Below are positions 10,601-22,669 of a stretch of DNA of 64,000 nucleotides, in pieces (the stretch's first letter is position 1; every line of letters starts with the position of its first letter). Position numbers and translations under genes: made by a program. This DNA comes from Hydractinia symbiolongicarpus (lineage: Eukaryota > Cnidaria > Hydrozoa > Anthoathecata > Hydractiniidae), in the NCBI RefSeq assembly GCF_029227915.1, contig NC_079876.1:3288001-3352000 (forward strand). The letters run 5' to 3'. The notes beneath the pieces are model-generated. The model had not been told where the DNA came from. It saw only the letters and a program-made list of their open reading frames with translations, and made no database searches.

Positions 10601-13351
10601 GCATGAGACTTGTAGTTTTTAAAAATATTTTCATTTTTGATGAGACGCTTAATGAAAGAGGTTTAATCGCCGGAAAACGAAAACCCGCGATTTCCCGTAA
10701 ATCCCAGGCTTGGCCCGTATAGTCGAATGTATACAAAGAAAGTACCATGTGAGTAAACTCGTTTCCAGAACGATTTTTTCAATTATTTTTTCACCACTTA
10801 AATGCATAAGACTTGTAGTTTTTAAAAATGTTTTCATTTTTGATGAAACGCTGAATAAAAGAAGTTTAATCGCCGGCAAACGAAAACCCGCGATTTCCCG
10901 TAAATCCCGGCGTGGCCCGTATAATCAAAAGTATACAAAGAAAGTACCCAGGGAGTAAACTCATTTCCCGAACGATTTTTTAAATTATTTTTTCACCACT
11001 AAAACGGACGAGACTTGTAGTTTTCAAAAATGTTTTCATTTTTGATGAGACGCAGAATAAAAGCAGTTTAATCGCCGGTAAACGAAAACCCGCGATTTCC
11101 CGTAAACCCCGGACTCGGCCCGTATAGTCAAAAGTATACAAAGAAATTACCCAGGGAGTAAACTCATTTTCCGAACGATTTTTTAAATTATTTTCTCACC
11201 ACTACAACGCATGAGACTTGTAGTTTTTAAAAATGTTTTCATTTTTGATGAGACGCTGAATAAAAGAAGTTTAATCGCCGGCAAACGAAAACCCGCCATT
11301 TCCCGTAAACCCCGGACTCGGCCCGTATAGTCAAAAGTATACAAAGAAAGTACCCGGGGAGTAAACTCATTTTCCGAACGATTTTTTGAATTATTTTTTC
11401 ACCACTACAACGCATGAGACTTGTAGTTTTCAAAACTGTTTTCATTTTTGATGAGACGGTTAATGAAAGAAGTTTAATCGCCGGCAATCGAAAACCCGCG
11501 ATTTCCCGTAAATCCCGGGCTTGGCCCGTATAGTCGAATGTATACAAAGAAAGTACCCAGGGAGTAAACTCATTTCCCGAACGATTTTTTATATTTTTTT
11601 TTTTACCACTAAACGCATGAGACTTGTAGTTTTCAAAAATATTTTCATATTTGATTGGACGCTGAATAAAAGAAGTTTAATCGCCGGCAAACGAAAATCC
11701 GCGATTTCCCGTAAATCCCGGGCTTGGCCCGTATAGTCGAATGTATACAAAGAAAGTACCCTGTGAGTAAATTCATTTCCAAAGCGATTTTTTAAATTAT
11801 CTTTTCACCACTAAAACGCATGAAACTTGTAGTTTTCAAAAATGTTTTCATTTTTGATGAGACGCTAAATAAAAGAAGTTTAATCGCCGGCAAACGAAAA
11901 CCCGCCATTTCCCGTAAACCCCGGTCTCGACCGGTATAGTCAAAAGTATACAAAGAAAGTACCCAGGGAGTAAACTCATTTCCCGAACGATTTTTTATAT
12001 TTTTTTTTTACCACTAAACGCATGAGACTTGTAGTTTTTAAAAATATTTTCATTTTTGATGAGACGCTTAATGAAAGAGGTTTAATCGCCGGAAAACGAA
12101 AACCCGCGATTTCCCGTAAATCCCAGGCTTGGCCCGTATAGTCGAATGTATACAAAGAAAGTACCATGTGAGTAAACTCGTTTCCAGAACGATTTTTTCA
12201 ATTATTTTTTCACCACTTAAATGCATAAGACTTGTAGTTTTTAAAAATGTTTTCATTTTTGATGAAACGCTGAATAAAAGAAGTTTAATCGCCGGCAAAC
12301 GAAAACCCGCGATTTCCCGTAAATCCCGGCGTGGCCCGTATAATCAAAAGTATACAAAGAAAGTACCCAGGGAGTAAACTCATTTCCCGAACGATTTTTT
12401 AAATTATTTTTTCACCACTAAAACGGACGAGACTTGTAGTTTTCAAAAATGTTTTCATTTTTGATGAGACGCAGAATAAAAGCAGTTTAATCGCCGGTAA
12501 ACGAAAACCCGCGATTTCCCGTAAACCCCGGACTCGGCCCGTATAGTCAAAAGTATACAAAGAAATTACCCAGGGAGTAAACTCATTTTCCGAACGATTT
12601 TTTAAATTATTTTCTCACCACTACAACGCATGAGACTTGTAGTTTTTAAAAATGTTTTCATTTTTGATGAGACGCTGAATAAAAGAAGTTTAATCGCCGG
12701 CAAACGAAAACCCGCCATTTCCCGTAAACCCCGGACTCGGCCCGTATAGTCAAAAGTATACAAAGAAAGTACCCGGGGAGTAAACTCATTTTCCGAACGA
12801 TTTTTTGAATTATTTTTTCACCACTACAACGCATGAGACTTGTAGTTTTCAAAACTGTTTTCATTTTTGATGAGACGGTTAATGAAAGAAGTTTAATCGC
12901 CGGCAATCGAAAACCCGCGATTTCCCGTAAATCCCGGGCTTGGCCCGTATAGTCGAATGTATACAAAGAAAGTACCCTGTGAGTAAACTCATTTCCCGAA
13001 CGATTTTTTAAATTATTTTTTCACCACTAAAACGCATGAGACTTGTAGTTTTCAGAAATGTTTTCATTTTTGATGAGACGCTTAATGAAAGTGGTTTAAT
13101 CGCCAGCAAACGAAAACCCGCGATTTCCCGTAAATCCCGGGCTTGGCCCGTATAGTCGAATGTATACAAAGAAAGTACCCTGTGAGTAAACTCATTTCCA
13201 AAACGATTTTTTAAATTATCTTTTCACCACTAAAACGCATGAAACTTGTAGTTTTCAAAAATGTTTTCATTTTTGATGAGACGCTGAATAAAAGAAGTTT
13301 AATAGCCGGCAAACGAAAACCCGCGATTTCCCGTAAATCCCGGCGTGGCCC
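7676..13351 (+). repeat. 28-monomer block, copy B (5,676 bp)
   Basis: This copy abuts copy A directly, making a tandem duplication of 28 monomers. Its right end is set by divergence after about 13400, where 'cccgaacggtttt' replaces the 'ccctaacg' that starts the block. It carries the same internal 7-mer duplication as A, so the 1,419-bp duplication came before the 5,676-bp one. The near identity indicates a recent event, recent homogenisation, or an assembly duplication. Confidence 0.9.
10122..12959 (+). repeat. Doubled 7-mer (2 x 1,419 bp) in block B
   Basis: Copies at about 10122-11540 and 11541-12959 lie 5,676 bp from those in block A and show the same seven marker variants in the same order. 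A single amplification of the whole block explains all four full 7-mers. Partial relatives occur at 15489-16105 and 18245-19140. Confidence 0.88.
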
Positions 13352-15105
13352 GTATAATCAAAAGTATACAAAGAAAGTACCCAGGGAGTAAACTCATTTC
13401 CCGAACGGTTTTTTAAATTATTTTTTCACCACTAAAACGGACGAGACTTGTAGTTTTCAAAAATATTTTCATTTTTGATGAGACGCTGAATAAAAGCAGT
13501 TTAATCGCCGGCAAACGAAAATCCGCGATTTCCCGTAAATCCCGGACTCGGCCCGTATAATCAAAAGTATACAAAGAAAGTACCCAGGGAGTAAACTCAT
13601 TTCCCGAACGATTTTTTAAATTATTTTTTCACCACTAAAATGCATGAGACTTGTAGTATTTAAAAATGTTTTCAATTTTGATGAGACGCTTAATGAAAGA
13701 GGTTTAATCGCCGGCAAACGAAATCCCGCGTTTTGCCGTAAATCCGGGGCTTGGCCCGTATAGTCGAATGTATACAAAGAAAGTACCCAGGGAGTAAACT
13801 CATTTCCCGAACGATTTTTTAAATTTTTTTTCACCACTACAACGCATGAGACTTGTAGTTTTCAAAACTGTTTTCATTTTTGATGAGACGGTTAATGAAA
13901 GAAGTTTAATCGCCGGCAATCGAAAACCCGCGATTTCCCGTAAATCCCGGGCTTGGCCCGTATAGTCGAATGTATACAAAGAAAGTACCCTGTGAGTAAA
14001 CTCATTTCCCGAACGATTTTTTAAATTATTTTTTCACCACTAAAACGCATGAAACTTGTAGTTTTCAGAAATGTTTTCATTTTTGATGAGACGCTGAATA
14101 AAAGAAGTTTAATCGCCGGCAAACGAAAACCTGCCATTTCCCGTAAACTCCGGACTCGACCGGTATAGTCAAAAGTATACAAAGAAAGTACCCAGGGAGT
14201 AAACTCATTTCCTGAACGATTTTTTATATTATTTTTTTACCACTAAACGCATGAGACTTGTAGTTTTCAAAAATATTTTCATATTTGATGGGACACTGAA
14301 TAAAAGAAGTTTAATCGCCGGCAAACGAAAATCCGCGATTTCGCGTAAATCCCGGACTCGGCCCGTATAATCAAAAGTATACAAAGAAAGTACTCAGGGA
14401 GTAAACTCATTTCCCGAACGATTTTTTAAATTATTTTTTCACCACTAAAACGCATGAGACTTGTAGTATTTAAAAATGTTTTCATTGTTGATGAGACGCT
14501 GAATGAAAGAGGTTTAATCGCCGGCAAACGAAATCCCGCGTTTTGCCGTAAATCCGGGGCTTGGCCCGTATAGTCGAATGTATACAAAGAAAGTACCCAG
14601 GGAGTAAACTCATTTCCCGAACGATTTTTTAAATTTTTTTTCACCACTAAAACGCATGAGACTTGTAGTTTTCAAAAATGTTTTCATTTTTGATGAGACG
14701 CTTAATGAAAGAGGTTTAATCGCCGGAAAACGAAAACCCGCGATTTCACGTAAATCCCGGGCTTGGCCCGTATAGTCGAATGTATACAAAGAAAGTACCC
14801 TGTGAGTAAACTCGTTTCCAGAACGATTTTTTAAATTATTTTTTCACCACTAAAATGCATAAGACTTGTAGTTTTTAAAAATGTTTTCATTTTTGATGAA
14901 ACGCTGAATAAAAGAAGTTTAATCGCGATTTTTTAAATTATTTTTTCACCACTAAAACGCATGAGACTTGTAGTTTTCAGAAATGTTTTCATTTTTGATG
15001 AGACGCTTAATGAAAGTGGTTTACTCGCCGGCAAACGAAAACCTGCGATTTCCCGTAAATCACGGGCTTGGCCCGTATAGTCGAATGTATACAAAGAAAG
15101 TACCC
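12062..15105 (+). repeat. Segmental duplication D, left copy
   Basis: It matches 18245-21491, at offset 6,183 bp up to about 14000 and 6,386 bp after that. The change in offset is one whole monomer. The unit at 14049 is a hybrid: it starts 'gaaac' like the unit at 20435 but carries 'ttcagaaatg' like the preceding one (20229). I noticed several differences between copies, for example 'cattgttgatg' near 14486 against 'catttttgatg', and 'tttaatagcc' near 13301 against 'tttattcgcc'. This duplication appears older than A/B. Confidence 0.8.
14859..14960 (+). repeat. Truncated 102-bp monomer, copy 1
   Basis: The unit begins with 'ataagac' and proceeds normally to 'gtttaatcgc' (ending 14926), then joins directly to 'gattttttaaatt' near the unit end. 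About 101 bp covering the GC-rich core and 'gtatac' are missing. The joint shares a single c between the two flanks, suggesting end joining or slippage and not exchange through long homology. Confidence 0.93.
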
Positions 15106-16105
15106 TGTGAGTAAACTCGTTTCCGAACGATTTTTTAAATTATTTTTTCACCACTAAAATGCATAAGACTTGTAGTTTTTAAAAATGTTTTCATTTTTGA
15201 TAAGACGCTGAATAAAAGAAGTTTAAACGCCGGCAAACGAAAACCCGCGACTTCCTGTAAATCCCGGACTCGGCCCGTATAGTCGAAAGTATACAAAGAA
15301 AGTACCCAGGGAGTAAACTCATTTCCCAAACGATTATTTAAAATATTATTTCACCACTAAAACGCATGAGACTTGTAGTTTTCAGAAATGTTTTCATTTT
15401 TGATGAGACGCTTAATGAAAGTGGTTTAATCGCCAGCAAACGAAAACCCGCGATTTCCCGTAAATCCCGGGCTTGGCCCGTATAGTCAAAAGTATACAAA
15501 GAAAGTACCCAGGGAGTAAACTCATTTTCCGAACGATTTTTTAAATTATTTTCTCACCACTACAACGCATGAGACTTGTAGTTTTTAAAAATGTTTTCAT
15601 TTTTGATGAGACGCTGAATAAAAGAAGTTTAATCGCCGGCAAACGAAAACCCGCCATTTCCCGTAAACCCCGGACTCGGCCCGTATAGTCAAAAGTATAC
15701 AAAGAAAGTACCCGGGGAGTAAACTCATTTTCCGAACGATTTTTTGAATTATTTTTTCACCACTACAACGCATGAGACTTGTAGTTTTCAAAACTGTTTT
15801 CATTTTTGATGAGACGGTTAATGAAAGAAGTTTAATCGCCGGCAATCGAAAACCCGCGATTTCCCGTAAATCCCGGGCTTGGCCCGTATAGTCGAATGTA
15901 TACAAAGAAAGTACCCAGGGAGTAAACTCATTTCCCGAACGATTTTTTATATTTTTTTTTTTACCACTAAACGCATGAGACTTGTAGTTTTCAAAAATAT
16001 TTTCATATTTGATTGGACGCTGAATAAAAGAAGTTTAATCGCCGGCAAACGAAAATCCGCGATTTCCCGTAAATCCCGGGCTTGGCCCGTATAGTCGAAT
16101 GTATA
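15106..16105 (+). repeat. Mosaic patch assembled from pieces of block B
   Basis: Bases 15199-15488 follow B at 7801-8090 ('gataagacg', 'gcgacttcctg', then 'ttcagaaatg' and 'cgccagc'). From about 15489 the sequence instead follows the end of the 7-mer at about 11130-11740, including 'gtacccgggg' and 'catatttgattgg'. The two switches mark recombination joints between non-allelic monomers. Confidence 0.75.
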
Positions 16106-18015
16106 CAAAGAAAGTACCATGTGAGTAAACTCGTTTCCAGACCGATTTTTTAAATTATTTTTTCACCACTAAAATGCATAAGACTTGTAGTTTTTAAAAA
16201 TGTTTTCATTTTTGATGAAACGCTGAATAAAAGAAGTTTAATCGCCGGCAAACGAAAACCCGCGATTTCCCGTAAATCCAGGCTTGGCCCGTATAGTCGA
16301 ATGTATACAAAGAAAGTACCCAGGGAGTAAACTCATTTCCCGAACGATTTTTTAAATTTTTTTTTCACCACTAAAACGCATGAGACTTGTAGTTTTCAAA
16401 AATATTTTCATTTTTGATGAGACGCTGAATAAAAGCAGTTTAATCGCCGGTAAACGAAAACCCGCCATTTCCCGTAAACCCCGGACTCGGCCCGTATAGT
16501 CAAAAGTATACAAAGAAATTACCCAGGGAGTAAACTCATTTTCCGAACGATTTTTTAAATTCTTTTCTCACCACTACAACGCATGAGACTTGTAGTTTTT
16601 AAAAATGTTTTCATTTTTGATGAGACGCTGAATAAAAGAAGTTTAATCGCCGGCAAACGAAAACCCGCCATTTCCCGTAAACCCCGGACTCGGACCGTAT
16701 AGTCAAAAGTATACAAAGAAAGTACCCAGGGAGTAAACTCATTTTCCGAACGATTTTTTAAATTATTTTTTCACCACTACAACGCATGAGACTTGTAGTT
16801 TTCAAATCTGTTTTCATTTTTGATGAGACGCTTAATGAAAGAGGTTTAATCGCCGGCAAACAAAATCCCGCGATTTCCCGTAAATCCCGGGCTTGGCCCG
16901 TATAGTCGAATGTATACAAAGAAAGTACCCAGGGAGTAAACTCATTTTCCGAACGATTTTTTAATTTTTTTTTCACCACTAAAACGCATGAGACTTGTAG
17001 TTTTCAAAAATGTTTTCATTTTTGATGAGACGGTTAATGAAAGAGGTTTAATCGCCGGCAATCAAAAACCCGCGATTTCCCGTAAATCCCGGGCTTGGCC
17101 CGTATAGTCGAATGTATACAAAGAAAGTACCCAGGGAGTAAACTCATTTCCCGAACAATTTTTTAAATTATTTTTTCACCACTAAAACGCATGAGACTTG
17201 TAGTTTTCAGAAATGTTTTCATTTTTGATGAGACGCTTAATGAAAGTGGTTTAATCGCCAGCAAGCGAAAACCCGCGATTTCCCGTAAATCCCGGGCTTG
17301 GCCCGTATAGTCGAATGTATACAAAGAAAGTACCCTGTGAGTAAACTCATTTCCAAAGCGATTTTTTAAATTATCTTTTCACCACTAAAACGCATGAAAC
17401 TTGTAGTTTTCAAAAATGTTTTCATTTTTGATGAGACGCTAAATAAAAGAAGTTTAATCGCCGGCAAACGAAAACCCGCCATTTCCCGTAAACCCCGGAC
17501 TCGACCGGTATAGTCAAAAGTATACAAAGAAAGTACCCAGGGAGTAAACTCATTTCCCGAACGATTTTTTATATTTTTTTTTTTACCACTAAACGCATGA
17601 GACTTGTAGTTTTCAAAAATATTTTCATACTTGATTGGACGCTGAATAAAAGAAGTTTAATCGCCGGCAAACGAAAATCCGCGATTTCCCGTAAATCCCG
17701 GGCTTGGCCCGTATAGTCGAATGTATACAAAGAAAGTACCCTGTGAGTAAATTCATTTCCAAAGCGATTTTTTAAATTATCTTTTCACCACTAAAACGCA
17801 TGAAACTTGTAGTTTTCAAAAATGTTTTCATTTTTGATGAGACGCTAAATAAAAGAAGTTTAATCGCCGGCAAACGAAAACCCGCCATTTCCCGTAAACC
17901 CCGGTCTCGACCGGTATAGTCAAAAGTATACAAAGAAAGTACCCAGGGAGTAAACTCATTTCCCGAACGATTTTTTATATTTTTTTTTTACCACTAAACG
18001 CATGAGACTTGTAGT
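16106..18015 (+). repeat. Diverged partial copy of block B, offset 7,399 bp
   Basis: It matches about 8707-10616. Landmark 16178 pairs with 8779, and 'agcaagcg' and the 11-T run are present. Differences seen are 'ccagaccg' for 'ccagaacg' near 16137, 'cattttccg' for 'catttcccg' near 16943, 'cgaacaatt' for 'cgaacgatt' near 17153, and 'catacttgattgg' for 'catatttgattgg' near 17628. That is about five changes in 1.9 kb, more than between A and B. The match ends where 'catatttgattgg' replaces 'catttttgatgag'. Confidence 0.8.
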
Positions 18016-18244
18016 TTTCAAAAATATTTTCATATTTGATTGGACGCTGAATAAAAGAAGTTTAATCGCCGGCAAACGAAAATCCGCGATTTCCCGTAAA
18101 TCCCGGACTCGGCCCGTATAATCAAAAGTATACAAAGAAAGAACCCAGGGAGTAAACTCATTTCCCGAACGATTTTTTAAATTATTTTTTCACCACTAAA
18201 ACGCATGACACTTGTAGTTTTTAAAAATATTTTCATTTTTGATG

Positions 18245-21200
18245 AGACGCTTAATGAAATAGGTTTAATCGCCGGAAAACGAAAACCCGCGATTTCCCGT
18301 AAATCCCAGGCTTGGCCCGTATAGTCGAATGTATACAAAGAAAGTACCATGTGAGTAAACTCGTTTCCAGAACGATTTTTTCAATTATTTTTTCACCACT
18401 TAAATGCATAAGACTTGTAGTTTTTAAAAATGTTTTCATTTTTGATGAAACGCTGAATAAAAGAAGTTTAATCGCCGGCAAACGAAAACCCGCGATTTCC
18501 CGTAAATCCCGGCGTGGCCCGTATAATCAAAAGTATACAAAGAAAGTACCCAGGGAGTAAACTCATTTCCCGAACGATTTTTTAAATTATTTTTTCACCA
18601 CTAAAACGGACGAGACTTGTAGTTTTCAAAAATGTTTTCATTTTTGATGAGACGCAGAATAAAAGCAGTTTAATCGCCGGTAAACGAAAACCCGCGATTT
18701 CCCGTAAACCCCGGACTCGGCCCGTATAGTCAAAAGTATACAAAGAAATTACCCAGGGAGTAAACTCATTTTCCGAACGATTTTTTAAATTATTTTCTCA
18801 CCACTACAACGCATGAGACTTGTAGTTTTTAAAAATGTTTTCATTTTTGATGAGACGCTGAATAAAAGAAGTTTAATCGCCGGCAAGCGAAAACCCGCCA
18901 TTTCCCGTAAACCCCGGACTCGGCCCGTATAGTCAAAAGTATACAAAGAAAGTACCCGGGGAGTAAACTCATTTTCCGAACGATTTTTTGAATTATTTTT
19001 TCACCACTACAACGCATGAGACTTGTAGTTTTCAAAACTGTTTTCATTTTTGATGAGACGGTTAATGAAAGAAGTTTAATCGCCGGCAATCGAAAACCCG
19101 CGATTTCCCGTAAATCCCGGGCTTGGCCCGTATAGTCGAATGTATACAAAGAAAGTACCCTGTGAGTAAACTCATTTCCCGAACGATTTTTTAAATTATT
19201 TTTTCACCACTAAAACGCATGAGACTTGTAGTTTTCAGAAATGTTTTCATTTTTGATGAGACGCTTAATGAAAGTGGTTTAATCGCCAGCAAACGAAAAC
19301 CCGCGATTTCCCGTAAATCCCGGGCTTGGCCCGTATAGTCGAATGTACACAAAGAAAGTACCCTGTGAGTAAACTCATTTCCAAAACGATTTTTTAAATT
19401 ATCTTTTCACCACTAAAACGCATGAAACTTGTAGTTTTCAAAAATGTTTTCATTTTTGATGAGACGCTGAATAAAAGAAGTTTATTCGCCGGCAAACGAA
19501 AACCCGCGATTTCCCGTAAATCCCGGCGTGGCCCGTATAATCAAAAGTATACAAAGAAAGTACCCAGGGAGTAAACTCATTTCCCGAACGGTTTTTTAAA
19601 TTATTTTTTCACCACTAAAACGGACGAGACTTGTAGTTTTCAAAAATATTTTCATTTTTGATGAGACGCTGAATATAAGCAGTTTAATCGCCGGCAAACG
19701 AAAATCCGCGATTTCCCGTAAATCCCGGACTCGGCCCGTATAATCAAAAGTATACAAAGAAAGTACCCAGGGAGTAAACTCATTTCCCGAACGATTTTTT
19801 AAATTATTTTTTCACCACTAAAATGCATGAGACTTGTAGTATTTAAAAATGTTTTCAATTTTGATGAGACGCTTAATGAAAGAGGTTTAATCGCCGGCAA
19901 ACGAAATCCCGCGTTTTGCCGTAAATCCGGGGCTTGGCCCGTATAGTCGAATGTATACAAAGAAAGTACCCAGGGAGTAAACTCATTTCCCGAACGATTT
20001 TTTAAATTTTTTTTCACCACTACAACGCATGAGACTTGTAGTTTTCAAAACTGTTTTCATTTTTGATGAGACGGTTAATGAAAGAAGTTTAATCGCCGGC
20101 AATCGAAAACCCGCGATTTCCCGTAAATCCCGGGCTTGGCCCGTATAGTCGAATGTATACAAAGAAAGTACCCTGTGAGTAAACTCATTTCCCGAACGAT
20201 TTTTTAAATTATTTTTTCACCACTAAAACGCATGAGACTTGTAGTTTTCAGAAATGTTTTCATTTTTGATGAGACGCTTAATGAAAGTGGTTTAATCGCC
20301 AGCAAACGAAAACCCGCGATTTCCCGTAAATCCCGGGCTTGGCCCGTATAGTCGAATGTATACAAAGAAAGTACCCTGTGAGTAAACTCATTTCCAAAAC
20401 GATTTTTTAAATTATCTTTTCACCACTAAAACGCATGAAACTTGTAGTTTTCAAAAATGTTTTCATTTTTGATGAGACGCTGAATAAAAGAAGTTTAATC
20501 GCCGGCAAACGAAAACCTGCCATTTCCCGTAAACTCCGGACTCGACCGGTATAGTCAAAAGTATACAAAGAAAGTACCCAGGGAGTAAACTCATTTCCTG
20601 AACGATTTTTTATATTATTTTTTTACCACTAAACGCATGAGACTTGTAGTTTTCAAAAATATTTTCATATTTGATGGGACACTGAATAAAAGAAGTTTAA
20701 TCGCCGGCAAACGAAAATCCGCGATTTCGCGTAAATCCCGGACTCGGCCCGTATAATCAAAAGTATACAAAGAAAGTACTCAGGGAGTAAACTCATTTCC
20801 CGAACGATTTTTTAAATTATTTTTTCACCACTAAAACGCATGAGACTTGTAGTATTTAAAAATGTTTTCATTTTTGATGAGACGCTTAATGAAAGAGGTT
20901 TAATCGCCGGCAAACGAAATCCCGCGTTTTGCCGTAAATCCGGGGCTTGGCCCGTATAGTCGAATGTATACAAAGAAAGTACCCAGGGAGTAAACTCATT
21001 TCCCGAACGATTTTTTAAATTTTTTTTCACCACTAAAACGCATGAGACTTGTAGTTTTCAAAAATGTTTTCATTTTTGATGAGACGCTTAATGAAAGAGG
21101 TTTAATCGCCGGAAAACGAAAACCCGCGATTTCACGTAAATCCCGGGCTTGGCCCGTATAGTCGAATGTATACAAAGAAAGTACCCTGTGAGTAAACTCG

Positions 21201-21491
21201 TTTCCAGAACGATTTTTTAAATTATTTTTTCACCACTAAAATGCATAAGACTTGTAGTTTTTAAAAATGTTTTCATTTTTGATGAAACGCTGAATAAAAG
21301 AAGTTTAATCGCGATTTTTTAAATTATTTTTTCACCACTAAAACGCATGAGACTTGTAGTTTTCAGAAATGTTTTCATTTTTGATGAGACGCTTAATGAA
21401 AGTGGTTTACTCGCCGGCAAACGAAAACCTGCGATTTCCCGTAAATCACGGGCTTGGCCCGTATAGTCGAATGTATACAAAGAAAGTACCC
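18245..21491 (+). repeat. Segmental duplication D, right copy
   Basis: This is the partner of 12062-15105, with one extra monomer (landmark 20229). Shared rare markers include 'cccgaacggtttt' (13400 and 19583), 'gtagtatttaaaaatg', 'gcgttttgccg', 'atttcgcgtaaatcc' and the 102-bp truncated monomer. Copy-specific changes include 'gaaataggttt' near 18256 and 'gtacacaaag' near 19346. Confidence 0.8.
21245..21346 (+). repeat. Truncated 102-bp monomer, copy 2
   Basis: It has the same joint as the copy at 14859, at 21312/21313, lying 6,386 bp away inside duplication D. The identical breakpoint shows descent from one deletion event. Confidence 0.93.
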
Positions 21492-21751
21492 AGGGAGTAA
21501 ACTCATTTCCCGAACGATTTTTTAAATTTTTTTTCACCACTAAAACGCATGAGACTTGTAGTTTTCAAAAATGTTTTCATTTTTGATGAGACGCTTAATG
21601 AAAGAGGTTTAATCGCCGGAAAACGAAAACCCGCGATTTCACGTAAATCCCGGGCTTGGCCCGTATAGTCGAATGTATACAAAGAAAGTACCCTGTGAGT
21701 AAACTCGTTTCCAGAACGATTTTTTAAATTATTTTTTCACCACTAAAATGC

Positions 21752-21853
21752 ATAAGACTTGTAGTTTTTAAAAATGTTTTCATTTTTGATGAAACGCTGA
21801 ATAAAAGAAGTTTAATCGCGATTTTTTAAATTATTTTTTCACCACTAAAACGC
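21752..21853 (+). repeat. Truncated 102-bp monomer, copy 3
   Basis: It has the same joint, at 21819/21820, exactly 507 bp after copy 2 as part of a local tandem duplication. Confidence 0.93.
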
Positions 21854-21994
21854 ATGAGACTTGTAGTTTTCAGAAATGTTTTCATTTTTGATGAGACGCT
21901 TAATGAAAGTGGTTTACTCGCCGGCAAACGAAAAACCGCGATTTCCCGTAAATCACGGGCTTGGCCCGTATAGTCGAATGTATACAAAGAAAGT

Positions 21995-22669
21995 ACCATG
22001 TGAGTAAACTCATTTCCAAAACGATTTTTTAAATTATTTTTTCACCACTAAAACGCATGAGACTTGCAGTTTTCAAAATTGTTTTCATTTTTGATGAGAC
22101 GCTGAATAAAAGAAGTTTAATCGCGGGCAAACGAAAACCTGCGGTTTCCAGTAAATCCCGGACTCGGCCGGTATAGTCAAAAGTATACAAAGAAACTACC
22201 CAGGGAGTAAACTCATTTCCCGAACGATTTTATAAATTATTTTTTCACCACTAAAACGCATGAGACTTGTAGTTTTCAAAAATGTTTTCATTTTTGATGA
22301 GACGCTGAATAAAAGAAGTTTAATCGCCGGCAAACGAAAACCTGCGATTTCCCGTAAATCCCGGACTCGGCCCGTATAGTCAAAAGTATACAAAGAAAGT
22401 ACCCAGGGAGTAAACTCATTTCCCAAACGATTATTTAAAATATTATTTCACCACTAAAGCCCATGAGACTTGTAGTTTTTAAAAATGTTTTCATTTTTGA
22501 TGAGACGCTGAATAAAAGAAGTTTTATCGATCGCCGGCAAACAAAAACCCGCGATTTCCCGTAAATCCCGGACTCGGCCCGTATAGTCAAAAGGATACAA
22601 GGAAAGTACCCAGTGAGTAAACTCATTTCCCGATCGAATTTTTAATTTATTTTTTCACCACTAAAACGC
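21995..22669 (+). repeat. Transition monomers, one with a 4-bp tandem duplication
   Basis: These are ordinary diverged units without a clear higher-order period. The unit starting near 22463 reads 'ttttatcgatcgccggc' near 22522-22538, where other units read 'tttaatcgccggc'. This is a small internal duplication of 'atcg' that lengthens the monomer. No gene or other element is seen. Confidence 0.75.

Larger units (their letters stand above)
20981..21994 (+). repeat. 507-bp tandem duplication (2.5 monomers)
   Basis: Copies 20981-21487 and 21488-21994 each hold two full monomers and the 102-bp truncated one. 'acccagggag' at 20981 recurs at 21488. One difference seen is 'aaaacctgcg' near 21426 against 'aaaaaccgcg' near 21933. 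The period is a non-integer multiple of 203 because it includes the truncated unit. Confidence 0.88.

Noticed and set aside
14921-14935. Transposon insertion or excision scar at the truncated monomer
   Set aside because: No target-site duplication, terminal repeat or foreign base is present. The joint is a simple internal deletion of ~101 bp.
5034-18560. Plus-strand frames of 65-82 codons (for example 5034-5282, 5845-6060, 18312-18560)
   Set aside because: These are also monomer translations on the other strand. They recur only because their host blocks were duplicated, and neighbouring monomers break the frame.
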